Assembly (NCBI GenBank): GCA_012719355.1
Contig: JAAYAM010000063.1
Span: 1 to 42,001, forward strand
Direction: 5' to 3'
From: Acidobacteriota bacterium
GTDB lineage: Bacteria > Acidobacteriota > UBA6911
Length of the DNA: 42,001 nt
The notes under the pieces are model-generated. The model made no database searches, was not told the origin of the DNA, and saw only the letters and a list, made by a program, of their open reading frames with translations. Within the stretch, counting starts at the first letter, position 1, and the number at the start of each line of letters is the position of its first letter. Shown piece by piece: positions 24,216 through 32,640 of the stretch. The translations under genes and the position numbers were made by a program.

Positions 24216-26066
24216 GTGGTAATTCAGCAGGATTCAAACAGGCAACTCATCCAGCAGCGGCTGAACCTCTTCCGTTTCCCGGTGCTGCTGATCTTCTTCA
24301 TCCTGGCCGCACGGCTCTGGCAGCTTCAGATTATCAACGGAGCCGAGTATGAAAGAAGGGCGGAGGAGAACAGAATTCGCACGATGCAGCTCGTTGCGCC
24401 CCGCGGAACCATCTCCGACCGCAACCGCATCCCGCTTGTCGAAAACAGACCGTCATTCAACATGCTCCTTTACCGGGAGGCGATGAAGGATCAGGATGCC
24501 ACCGTCGAATTTCTCACTACGAGACTCGGAATAGATGCGGAAACGATAGAGGCGCAGCTGCGCCGGAGCAAGAGCGCCGGTCTTTACAGGCCCATCCTGA
24601 TCAAGGAAGACGCCGACATGGAAGCTATCGCGATCGTAGAGGCGCACCGCAGGGATCATCCTGAAATCCAGATCGGCCCTGAACCACGACGCCTCTATCA
24701 TTACGGCCGGCTTGCCGCTCACCTGCTGGGATATGTCGGCGAGGTCTCGGAGCAGGACCTGGCAGCAAACAATTTCCCGGGCGCCACCCCGGGGACGCTG
24801 GTCGGACGGACCGGGGTAGAGCGGATCTACAACCAAGTCCTGATGGGAACAGACGGCGAACGGCAGGTCCTTGTCGACAGCCGTGGAAGGGAAGTAGGTA
24901 TCGTAGAAGAAATCGACTCGATAATAGGCGGCGAGGTCTCCCTGACGATAGACTTGGATTTGCAGTCTGTCGCGGAAGCCGCGCTTCAAGACAGAGTCGG
25001 GGCGATCGTAGCCATGGATCCGCGGAACGGCGAAATCCTGGTTATGGCCAGTTCTCCATCCTTTGACCCGAACGCTTTTTCGGCCCGGATTTCCAGTGAC
25101 ACGTGGAATGCCCTTATCAGTGATCCCGACCACCCCATGCAGAACCGGACGATCCAGAACAGCTATCCTCCGGGTTCCATATTCAAGCTGATAATGGCCG
25201 AAACCGGACTGGGCGAAGGCCTTCTCGACGGTGACCCACAGGTATATTGCAGCGGGGCCTCAGTTTACTATGGCAGGACTTTTCACTGCCACGACAAGAA
25301 AGGACACGGTTCACTCCGTCTCGAGCAGGCTATAGCCAAATCCTGCAACATATTCTTCTATGAACTGGGAAAGAAACTTGGAATCTCCGCGATAGCCGAG
25401 CATGCACAGGCTCTCGGGCTGGGCACGCGAACCGGGATTGATCTTCCGGGAGAAAGAAGCGGAATCATGCCGAGTCCGGAATGGAAGATGCAAACACGGC
25501 GCGGCAAATGGTATGCGGGCGAGACGATTTCGGTTTCAATCGGACAGGGGGCCGTCAGCACAACTCCCCTTCAGCTGCTCAGAGCGATATCTGCCATCGT
25601 AACCGGTGGGAGACTCGTCACGCCGCATGTGCTGTTGTGGGCCGAGAAGAAGACCGAACTGGAATGGCCCGTTGTCACGGTGCCGGTTTCGGAAGACAGC
25701 GCACGCAGGATCAGGGAAGGGATGCGGCTCAGCACGGTCTCCGGCACCAGCCGCAACGCAGCCGTTCCCGGCGTGGAGATCTGCGGAAAGACCGGGACCG
25801 TTCAGGTCATCGGTAATGAAAAGAAGGCGATGGCACGCGGGAAGACCGGAGACCACTCCTGGTTCGTGGGTTTCGCTCAGAAGGACAACCCGGAGATAGC
25901 GGTGGCCGTATTCGTGGAACACGGCGGCACGGGGGGAGTTGCAGCTGCTCCTCTCGCACGGGAAATCTTCCGGACCTATTACGACAAGCAGAAACCTGCG
26001 ATTCTGACAAGAAACCGCCTCTCCGATACGGCAGGCGTGCCGTCCTTGCAAGGCTCCAATGATTAA
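24216..26066 (+). CDS. mrdA: Penicillin-binding protein 2, elongasome transpeptidase
   Basis: 616 residues (E. coli PBP2 633). A single N-terminal membrane helix (FPVLLIFFILAARLWQLQI) is followed by the class B dimerisation region (ENRIRTMQLVAPRGTISDRN) and the transpeptidase domain with all three active-site motifs: S321-I-F-K324 (PPGSIFK), S376-C-N378 and K525-T-G (CGKTGTVQ). It cross-links side-wall peptidoglycan together with RodA. GTG start at 24216, 8 nt after mreD. Its 3' end overlaps rodA by 8 nt. Confidence 0.97.
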   Translation: MVIQQDSNRQLIQQRLNLFRFPVLLIFFILAARLWQLQIINGAEYERRAEENRIRTMQLVAPRGTISDRNRIPLVENRPSFNMLLYREAMKDQDATVEFLTTRLGIDAETIEAQLRRSKSAGLYRPILIKEDADMEAIAIVEAHRRDHPEIQIGPEPRRLYHYGRLAAHLLGYVGEVSEQDLAANNFPGATPGTLVGRTGVERIYNQVLMGTDGERQVLVDSRGREVGIVEEIDSIIGGEVSLTIDLDLQSVAEAALQDRVGAIVAMDPRNGEILVMASSPSFDPNAFSARISSDTWNALISDPDHPMQNRTIQNSYPPGSIFKLIMAETGLGEGLLDGDPQVYCSGASVYYGRTFHCHDKKGHGSLRLEQAIAKSCNIFFYELGKKLGISAIAEHAQALGLGTRTGIDLPGERSGIMPSPEWKMQTRRGKWYAGETISVSIGQGAVSTTPLQLLRAISAIVTGGRLVTPHVLLWAEKKTELEWPVVTVPVSEDSARRIREGMRLSTVSGTSRNAAVPGVEICGKTGTVQVIGNEKKAMARGKTGDHSWFVGFAQKDNPEIAVAVFVEHGGTGGVAAAPLAREIFRTYYDKQKPAILTRNRLSDTAGVPSLQGSND

Positions 26067-27153
26067 ACTGGATCAACGCCTTATATTCGGCTTCGACTGG
26101 CTCTGGTTTCTGGCTCTGCTGGCGCTTTCCGCCGCCGGAGTCGTCGTCATCTGGAGCACTACGGACGCTACCAGTTTGAATTCTTACTTCGGCAGGCAGA
26201 TTATTTATCTCTGCTGCGGACTGCTGGTGTTTCTCATCCTTCTGAATTTTGACTATCACCTGTTTTCCGACTTCATCTCGATAATTTACCTGGCCGGAAT
26301 AGCCGTCCTCGGGCTCGTGCTGGTGATAGGGCGGAGCATCCACGCGAATAAGAGTTGGATCGACATAGGGCTGTTTTCCTTCCAGCCCTCGGAACTGGTG
26401 AAAATCATCGCCGTGATCGCTCTTGCAAAGTACTATGCCGAGTACGACAGGGATTACCTTGGCTTGAGAGAACTCATGGTCGGCGGTTTGATCGTGTTTT
26501 TCCCGGCATTTATGGTCGTTCTGCAGGGAGATCTGGGTACGGCAGTCACTTTCTTTCCGATCTATGCCACCCTCTCGTGCCTGGCCGGAATCAAAAGGAA
26601 ACACATAGCTGTACTGCTGATAGTCGTTGCAGCTGCAGCCCCGATCACCTGGTTCACGTTGCGCGGCTACCAGAGAGGGCGCATCGAAACGGTATTCAAT
26701 CCTGAGAGAGATCCTCATCGACTGGGATACCAGACAATACAGTCGGAGATAGCCATCGGGTCAGGACGGATCGTTGGAAAAGGCTTCAAACAGGGTTCTC
26801 AAGGCAACCTCGGTTTCTTGCCGGCACGACACACAGACTTTGTCTTTTCAGTGCTGTCGGAGGAAAAGGGGTTCGTCGGAAGCATCTCCATACTCGGGCT
26901 GTTTCTGTTTATTGCCTACAGACTGTTCAGAACCGCGCGGGAAGCGAAGGACAAACTGGGGACCATGATCGTCGTCGGGGTCGCCGCCCTGCTCCTCTTC
27001 CATGTGCTGATCAACGTGGGCATGGCAGAGGGGCTCCTCCCCATCGCCGGGATACCGTTGCCGTTTGTCAGCGCCGGCGGTTCCTCCCTGATTTCTTATT
27101 ATGCTGCAATGAGCCTCTGTATGGGGATCCGGATGCGCAGATACGTGAATTGA
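26059..27153 (+). CDS. rodA: RodA, SEDS peptidoglycan glycosyltransferase of the elongasome
   Basis: 364 residues with about ten membrane helices. SEDS signatures are WIDIGLFSFQPSELVKI (near residue 97), VVLQGDLGTAVTFFPIY (the conserved Asp, near 157), GNLGFLPARHTDFVFSVLSEEKGFVG (near 250) and LPIAGIPLPFVSAGGSSLISYY (near 330). It polymerises lipid II and pairs with PBP2, whose gene it overlaps by 8 nt. Last gene of the mre cluster; RNase G follows after a 318-nt gap. Confidence 0.97.
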   Translation: MIKLDQRLIFGFDWLWFLALLALSAAGVVVIWSTTDATSLNSYFGRQIIYLCCGLLVFLILLNFDYHLFSDFISIIYLAGIAVLGLVLVIGRSIHANKSWIDIGLFSFQPSELVKIIAVIALAKYYAEYDRDYLGLRELMVGGLIVFFPAFMVVLQGDLGTAVTFFPIYATLSCLAGIKRKHIAVLLIVVAAAAPITWFTLRGYQRGRIETVFNPERDPHRLGYQTIQSEIAIGSGRIVGKGFKQGSQGNLGFLPARHTDFVFSVLSEEKGFVGSISILGLFLFIAYRLFRTAREAKDKLGTMIVVGVAALLLFHVLINVGMAEGLLPIAGIPLPFVSAGGSSLISYYAAMSLCMGIRMRRYVN

Positions 27154-27471
27154 GGGCCATTTCGCCGCCCGGCCGCACGTCGGTCCCGGAACCTTTTATT
27201 TGCATTCGGCTATTCGCCCATTTACGATTATCAGTTTGGTGCGAACGTGCCGCGACGGATTCTTGAATTTCAGGCTCTGAACCTGAGCCTAAAACTGACA
27301 TGAAATTGACCGGTCGCAAGTCTATCGATTGAGATCGAAGAGACGGATCAGTTGCAGGACCAAATCATTAGAAAACTGTCTTGGTAGTCACCTTACGAAG
27401 AACGCCGCGAGACATAGTTTAGCCTGCAACATGTCCGCTCCTTGTGCCGTTCAGGAAACTTGGAGTATTAG
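27154..27471. other. Gap between rodA and the RNase G gene
   Basis: 318 bases without a credible gene. The only structure I see is a small stem AGGCTC/GAGCCT (27272-27277 with 27285-27290, seven-base loop), without a T-run. No -35/-10 pair of good quality stands out, although an RNase G promoter is likely here. TTGGAG at 27461-27466 is the RNase G ribosome binding site. Confidence 0.5.
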
Positions 27472-29427
27472 ATGATCAAAGAGATGATCGTTTCCAGCAC
27501 CAGCCTGGAAACGAAAGTGGCCATCCTGGAAGATGACCAGCTGGCGGAGCTTTATATTGAACGGAACAAAAACCGCGGCATACTCGCCAACACCTACAAA
27601 GGAAGAGTGACCAAAGTCCTTCCCGGGATGCAGTCCGCATTTGTGAACATCGGACTCGAGAAGGACGCGTTCCTCTATGTGTCTGACTTTGTTGAGGAAA
27701 ACGAGGAGTGTGACTTCCCCACAGTTGAGGAACCGCCTGTGCCGGCTGCGGAGCCGGAGGTGCAGGAACGTCCCCAGCGACGGGAGCGAAAGTCGGAAAA
27801 GAGCCGCTGGCGGGAGAAAAAGGAACGCTCGGAATCACCGAAAGCCTCCTCTCCTGCCGACGACGAATGGGAACCCTCCCTGGAGCGCTGGAAAATCAGC
27901 GCTGAAACGGAACGGGAAGTGGAGTCTCATCTGGAATCGGAGTTCCTCTGCCCCAATTCCGACATTCCGGACTACGTGTCCGGTTTTCAAGCAGGTTTCG
28001 AGGAGACTTACGAGCCCGGAGATGTCTCGGCCGATCCTCAGGAACCGGATGCTGAAACGACAGAAGACGGACCCGATTCGGCTTCAATAAGAGATGAAGG
28101 GGACATATCATCCTTCGCAGTTGAGCAGGAGAACTCCAAGACGGGGTTCGCACGCCGTCGGGGCGCCGCCACTCGCCGCAAACGCTACACCACCGCACGA
28201 CATGCGCATCGAGCCGAGCCGCAGTCAATCGATGACATGCTTAGGGAGGGGCAGGAAATACTGGTGCAGGTCGCCAAGGAGCCTATCGGCAAGAAGGGGG
28301 CCAGGGTGACCAGCCACATTGCACTTCCGGGCCGCTACCTCGTCTATATGCCGACAGTCGAGCATGTGGGGGTTTCCCGGAAAATCGGATCTGATGGTGA
28401 ACGTCTGAGATTGAAAGAGATAATCCTGAAGCACCGCGACCGGTTCCCGGGCGGCGTAATCGTGCGGACTGCCGCCGAGGACCGCAGCGAGGAGGATCTG
28501 GTAAACGATCTCGAGTTCCTGGTGCGGCTCTGGGACGACATCCGCACAAAAGCCGAAAAGGTGTCGGCTCCCGCCCTGGTTCATGCGGAGATGAATCTAG
28601 TCCAGCGGTTGCTGCGGGATCAGTTCTCTTTTGAATTCGCAGCCATCAGGGTTGATGACGAAGTGGAATACCAGCGGGTGGTCGAGTTTGTCGACAAAAT
28701 CTATCCGAACCTGGTTCACAGGGTGAAGCTGTTTACGAAGGACAATGACATCTTCGACGAATACGGAATCACTCCGGAAATCGACAAGCTGCTCCAGCCG
28801 AAGATCTGGCTCAAATCGGGCGGCTACATCGTCATCAATCAGACTGAAGCGCTCGTCAGCATAGATATAAACACCGGCAAGTTCGTCGGGCGCGGCAACA
28901 GCCTCGAGGAGACTATAACCCGGACCAACTTGGAGGCGGTCAAGGAGATAGTACGCCAGATCAGGTTGAGAGATCTCGGCGGTATCATCGTGATCGACTT
29001 CATCGACATGGATGAACGCAAGAACCGCAAGCGCGTGATGGAGGCGCTCTCGGAGGAGATCGCCCGTGACAAGGCGCCCAGCAAGATCCTCGAGTTCAAC
29101 GAGTTCGGTCTGGTGGCCATCACCCGCAAGAGAGTCAAGCAGTCACTGGAACGCAGCCTATGCCAGCCGTGTCCGTACTGCAACGGTTCGGGAATGGTCA
29201 AGTCGGTGGTTACCACCTGCTACAACATCTATCATGAAATTGAAAAGATGCGGGAGTGCCTGGATGAACATGCCGACCTTATGGTCCGGGTTCACCCCGA
29301 TGTCGCCCGCGCGCTGCGTGAGTCGGAATCGAACGTAATCGACGAGCTGCGGTACGTGCTCAACCGCGATATCATCATCAAGGCAGACCCGAGCCTGCAC
29401 ATCGAACACTTCAACATCGTTACCTAG
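27472..29427 (+). CDS. rng: Ribonuclease E/G family protein with a large insertion in the S1 domain
   Basis: 651 residues; E. coli RNase G has 489. This endoribonuclease processes rRNA precursors and degrades mRNA from 5'-monophosphate ends. The S1 domain begins at about residue 27 (NRGILANTYKGRVTKVLPGMQSAFVNIGLEKDAFLYVSD) and is interrupted by about 175 residues (77-252) rich in Glu, Arg, Pro and Ser; it resumes at residue 254 with DDMLREGQEILVQVAKEP and GARVTSHIALPGRYLVY. The catalytic metal-binding Asps are in VSIDINTGKF and IVIDFIDMD, and the zinc-link is CQPCPYCNGSG. The frame is unbroken, so the insertion is real and likely disordered. There is no long RNase E-type C-terminal tail. Confidence 0.95.
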   Translation: MIKEMIVSSTSLETKVAILEDDQLAELYIERNKNRGILANTYKGRVTKVLPGMQSAFVNIGLEKDAFLYVSDFVEENEECDFPTVEEPPVPAAEPEVQERPQRRERKSEKSRWREKKERSESPKASSPADDEWEPSLERWKISAETEREVESHLESEFLCPNSDIPDYVSGFQAGFEETYEPGDVSADPQEPDAETTEDGPDSASIRDEGDISSFAVEQENSKTGFARRRGAATRRKRYTTARHAHRAEPQSIDDMLREGQEILVQVAKEPIGKKGARVTSHIALPGRYLVYMPTVEHVGVSRKIGSDGERLRLKEIILKHRDRFPGGVIVRTAAEDRSEEDLVNDLEFLVRLWDDIRTKAEKVSAPALVHAEMNLVQRLLRDQFSFEFAAIRVDDEVEYQRVVEFVDKIYPNLVHRVKLFTKDNDIFDEYGITPEIDKLLQPKIWLKSGGYIVINQTEALVSIDINTGKFVGRGNSLEETITRTNLEAVKEIVRQIRLRDLGGIIVIDFIDMDERKNRKRVMEALSEEIARDKAPSKILEFNEFGLVAITRKRVKQSLERSLCQPCPYCNGSGMVKSVVTTCYNIYHEIEKMRECLDEHADLMVRVHPDVARALRESESNVIDELRYVLNRDIIIKADPSLHIEHFNIVT

Positions 29428-29441
29428 ATCCGGTGAAACGA

Positions 29442-29476
29442 CCCCGGAGGCGGACCTTAGCAGCGCCGCCCCGGGG
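29442..29476. terminator. GC-rich hairpin after RNase G, possible terminator
   Basis: CCCCGG, a bulged A, GGCGG (29442-29453) pairs with CCGCC-CCGGGG (29466-29476) over a 12-base loop: eleven base pairs with a single bulge. It lies in the short space between the convergent RNase G gene and the membrane protein gene. There is no T-run on either side, so intrinsic termination would be atypical. Confidence 0.45.
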
Positions 29477-29483
29477 GACGAGG

Positions 29484-29936
29484 TCAAGAGATCCTTTTCA
29501 GATATCCTGTTGCTATTACAATACTCACGATGACTATTGCACTCATGACAGTCATTTGAGGGCCGGCCGTCTCGGTATTGATCGCCATCGAGACGATTGC
29601 AATACCCATCAGCGCGAAAAACACAAGATAAGGGACGGCCAGAACCAGGCCCAGAGTCCTTTTCCTCAAGAGCAGGACCGCGACAATAAACGCTCCCGGC
29701 AACAGCAGTGACAGATCCAGCACATGGATCGGATTGACCCACAACCCTACCTTTTCCAAGTCCTGCGGAATCCCGCCGCGCTTCAGGCCCCCTGTGATGT
29801 CAACGAGCCACAGGAGAGAGAACAGGACCGCTACTGTCGCCAATAGGATGCTTGCCGGTCCTGTCCGTACAGACGCCAGTGATCTCTTAACCGGATGAAC
29901 CCCTTTTGCATATGAAATCCGTCTGATACGCGGCAA
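29484..29936 (-). CDS. Small four-helix membrane protein of unknown function
   Basis: About 150 residues with four predicted membrane helices (ASILLATVAVLFSLLWLV, LDLSLLLPGAFIVAVLLL, LGLVLAVPYLVFFALMGIAI, VMSAIVIVSIVIATGY) and a basic N-terminus. The only fairly distinctive stretch is LWVNPIHVLDLSLLLPG between helices one and two. I do not recognise a characterised family. The start is uncertain: no in-frame ATG precedes the first helix, and the TTG at 29936 just after the mazG stop is the only early start codon I find. It is the second gene after mazG. Confidence 0.6.
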   Translation of the reverse strand: MPRIRRISYAKGVHPVKRSLASVRTGPASILLATVAVLFSLLWLVDITGGLKRGGIPQDLEKVGLWVNPIHVLDLSLLLPGAFIVAVLLLRKRTLGLVLAVPYLVFFALMGIAIVSMAINTETAGPQMTVMSAIVIVSIVIATGYLKRIS

Positions 29937-30746
29937 TCAAGCGCGCTCTTTCCGCTTTGCCTCTTCCCAGAGCGCATCCATCTCCTCGAGGGAAGCATCC
30001 CTGAGTTCGCGTCCCTGTTTCTTGATTTCCGACTCCAGATAACGGAAGCGATTCTCAAATTTCCTATTGCTGCGCGCAAGGGCTGTTTCCGGATCGACTC
30101 CAAGGAAGCGAGCCACGTTTGCCGCCACGAACAGCAGATCTCCAACCTCGTCCGCCACTTTCTCGGGATCATTCGCGGACTGTGCCTGAAGGAGTTCTGA
30201 AGCTTCTTCCTGCATCTTCGACATGATCTCCCTCAGATGCGGCCAGTCGAAACCGACTCTGGCGGCTTTGGCCGTCATCTGGTGGGCACGGTGCAATGCC
30301 GGAAGTTTCGATGGTATTCCGTCCAGAAGAGACCTTTCGGAGTGCGGTTTGGAAGCGGATTCAATCCCTTTCTCGGCCGCCTTGATGTCTTCCCAGTTCT
30401 TGAGCACATCATCAGCCGTCTTCAGATCGGCGTTCCCGAATATGTGCGGATGTCTCCGCACCATTTTGCTGTGAGACCTGTCTATGACATCGGCAAGATC
30501 GAATTCATTCTTTTCATAAGCGATCTGGGAATGAAAGATTACCTGGAAGAGCAGGTCCCCCAGTTCGTCCTTCAATTCGGCCGGATCTTCCGAGTCGAGT
30601 GCATCGAGCACTTCATACGCTTCCTCAATGAGCATCGGCTTCAGTGTTTCGCGCGTCTGTTCTCTGTCCCACGGACATCCGTTTTCGCCTCTCAGCCGCT
30701 CCACCAGCTGGACCAGTTTCTCAATATCGGCTTTCTTTCTATCCAT
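29937..30746 (-). CDS. mazG: Nucleoside triphosphate pyrophosphohydrolase MazG
   Basis: 269 residues (E. coli 263). It hydrolyses non-canonical or excess NTPs to NMP and pyrophosphate. Two MazG domains are seen: the first with LRGENGCPWDREQTRETLKP, EEAYEVLDAL and ELKDELGDLLFQVIFH (metal-binding EExxE and ExxD), the second at about 150-250 with EEASELLQAQ and KVADEVGDLLFVAANVARFLGVDPE. Divergent from the ArnT-like gene. A GATAAT -10-like element ends only about 10 nt before the ATG. Confidence 0.95.
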   Translation of the reverse strand: MDRKKADIEKLVQLVERLRGENGCPWDREQTRETLKPMLIEEAYEVLDALDSEDPAELKDELGDLLFQVIFHSQIAYEKNEFDLADVIDRSHSKMVRRHPHIFGNADLKTADDVLKNWEDIKAAEKGIESASKPHSERSLLDGIPSKLPALHRAHQMTAKAARVGFDWPHLREIMSKMQEEASELLQAQSANDPEKVADEVGDLLFVAANVARFLGVDPETALARSNRKFENRFRYLESEIKKQGRELRDASLEEMDALWEEAKRKERA

Positions 30747-30752
30747 TCACTC

Positions 30753-30781
30753 ATTATCTCCGCCGCCGGTGTCGGCGGCAA
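30753..30781 (-). promoter_or_regulatory. Candidate mazG promoter with a palindrome in its spacer
   Basis: Read on the minus strand, TTGCCG, 17 bases and GATAAT form a plausible promoter just upstream of mazG. The spacer and -35 contain a perfect dyad, GCCGCCG (30762-30768), four bases, CGGCGGC (30773-30779). The -10 is so near the ATG that the mRNA would be nearly leaderless, which lowers my confidence. The dyad could instead serve the divergent ArnT-like gene. Confidence 0.3.
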
Positions 30782-30861
30782 TAAAGTCATTTACGATTCG
30801 ATCCTGACGAATTAGGATGACAGATTACTATAGAACTGAAACGCCATTTCCAGGGAGCATG

Positions 30862-32631
30862 ATGCTTCGACGTTTTGCTTTTCCTCTTCTTCTGCTGGTT
30901 GTTCTTCTGGTTTATCTGGGCACCGCCGGTGGGCGAGCCATTCTGGATGACGGGGATGCCCTGTACGCCCACATCGCTCAAGAGATGGTGAGAAGCGACG
31001 AGTGGGTTACCCCATACGCGAATGGGGTACGGTTTCTCGACAAGCCGCCCATGATGTACTGGCTTATGGGCTTCGGGTACAGGATTTTCGGTTTCACCGA
31101 GTTCGCCGCCCGTCTCCCTTCGGCACTGGCTGTGATTGGAATCGGAGTCGTCGTCTTCATGACGACCAGGAAGTGGGCGGGCCACAATGCCGCGATAGTC
31201 GCATTCACTGCATCGACTCTGTGCATCGGCACGTTTCTGTTCACCCGCATGGTCTTTCCTGACATCCTGTTTCTCTTTTTTCTCACGCTGTCACTCAAAG
31301 GCTTTCTCGAATGGTACATGGATGAACGGAACCCGCTCTTACCGGCGCTGCTGTTCTACGCGGCGGCGGCAGGAGCGGTGTTGAGCAAGGGGTTGATCGG
31401 GCTGGTCTTCCCGGCGGCAATCATCGGGCTGTTTACTCTCTGGTCGGGGAATATCCGCCGCCTCCTGCATTTCAGGATCCTGCCGGGAACGCTCCTTTTC
31501 GCCGTGCTTGCCCTCCCATGGCATATACTGGCGGCTCAGAGAAATCCCGGATTCCTCTGGTATTACTTCGTGAATGAACAGTTCCTGCGGTTCCTCGGGA
31601 AGCGACAGCCTTTCGATTACGAATCAATTTCACTGCCGGTCTTCTGGGGCCTCGTGCTCGTATGGATTTTCCCGTGGAGCGCCTTTCTCCCTGCCGTACG
31701 CCATACGGTTGCGAAGCTCACCAGCCAGGACGCCGGCACGCGGGCTCTGATACGGCTCAACCTCTGCTGGATCATCGTGATGCTCGTCTTCTTTTCCCTG
31801 TCGTCCCGTATCGAGCACTACTCGCTCCCGATCTTCGCTCCTTTGGCGATGCTTATCGGCGTCACCCTTGCTCCCGGGCAGCTGTTCGGACCGGGCGACT
31901 TCAGGCGCCAGCGTTCGGTCGACCGTTGTTTCGCCTTTCTCGGGCTCCTGGGCGGTCTTGTCGGGATCTCTCTGATCGGTGCGGCATTGTGGGCCTACGG
32001 CCTGTTGGCGGGACCTTCCCTGCAAGGCGCGGGCACCGGGCGCCTCCATGCATATAAGTACTACTTCGCTCCGCTTTTCGACATGCCGCCGGAAGTGCTG
32101 GCAAAACTGGCATATCCTTTGGCGGGCACCTGTGGCGCCCTCGTTGCGGGGCTGTTGCTCGCGTGGTTTTTGAATCGCAGGGGGGCGCGCCTGGCCGCCG
32201 TGTCGGCGCTCTCACTGATGATGACCGGCTTCTGCTTCTTTGCCTTCCAGAGCATCGGGATATGCGAGGAGATGATTTCCTCGAAGCGGTTCGGGGAGAC
32301 CCTGGAACGCATTTACCGGCCTGGAGATGACGCGATCATCGTCGGGGATTTCGAGACGGCGAATTCCGTCAATTTCTATGCTCCGGCGATTCTGCGCATC
32401 TGTGAAGGGTCAGCGGCTCTGCTGCAGTGGGGAATGAATTACCCTGATGCTCCCGGGCTTATCGTCAGCCGCAAAGAACTACTCGAGAAATGGTCGGGTC
32501 CCCGCAGAGTCTTCCTGATTGCTCCGGAAAAGGGTGAAATCGTCGAAAGTCTTGACCCTCTTTACGTCCTGGTGCGTTCAGGCGGGCGCGTCCTCCTCTG
32601 CAACCAGGATATCGATTTTCCGGTCCATTGA
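30862..32631 (+). CDS. ArnT-like lipid-linked sugar transferase (GT83/PMT family)
   Basis: 589 residues from this start. A polytopic GT-C enzyme with about 12 helices. The periplasmic catalytic loop reads LDDGDALYAHIAQEMVRSDEWVTPYANGVRFLDKPPMMYW, matching the ArnT pattern (acidic pair, YA.IA.EM, DWVTP, F.KPP..YW). ArnT enzymes move an amino sugar from undecaprenyl phosphate to lipid A in the periplasm. The C-terminal 110 residues form a soluble domain, again as in ArnT. I chose ATG 30862 because AGGGAG lies just before it and the first helix (FAFPLLLLVVLLVYLG) begins there; an ATG at 30817 in the same frame has no proper site. It converges on the operon holding the ArnB-like, EamA, HpnK and HpnI genes. 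Confidence 0.85.
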   Translation: MLRRFAFPLLLLVVLLVYLGTAGGRAILDDGDALYAHIAQEMVRSDEWVTPYANGVRFLDKPPMMYWLMGFGYRIFGFTEFAARLPSALAVIGIGVVVFMTTRKWAGHNAAIVAFTASTLCIGTFLFTRMVFPDILFLFFLTLSLKGFLEWYMDERNPLLPALLFYAAAAGAVLSKGLIGLVFPAAIIGLFTLWSGNIRRLLHFRILPGTLLFAVLALPWHILAAQRNPGFLWYYFVNEQFLRFLGKRQPFDYESISLPVFWGLVLVWIFPWSAFLPAVRHTVAKLTSQDAGTRALIRLNLCWIIVMLVFFSLSSRIEHYSLPIFAPLAMLIGVTLAPGQLFGPGDFRRQRSVDRCFAFLGLLGGLVGISLIGAALWAYGLLAGPSLQGAGTGRLHAYKYYFAPLFDMPPEVLAKLAYPLAGTCGALVAGLLLAWFLNRRGARLAAVSALSLMMTGFCFFAFQSIGICEEMISSKRFGETLERIYRPGDDAIIVGDFETANSVNFYAPAILRICEGSAALLQWGMNYPDAPGLIVSRKELLEKWSGPRRVFLIAPEKGEIVESLDPLYVLVRSGGRVLLCNQDIDFPVH

Positions 32632-32640
32632 AATTGCGGA

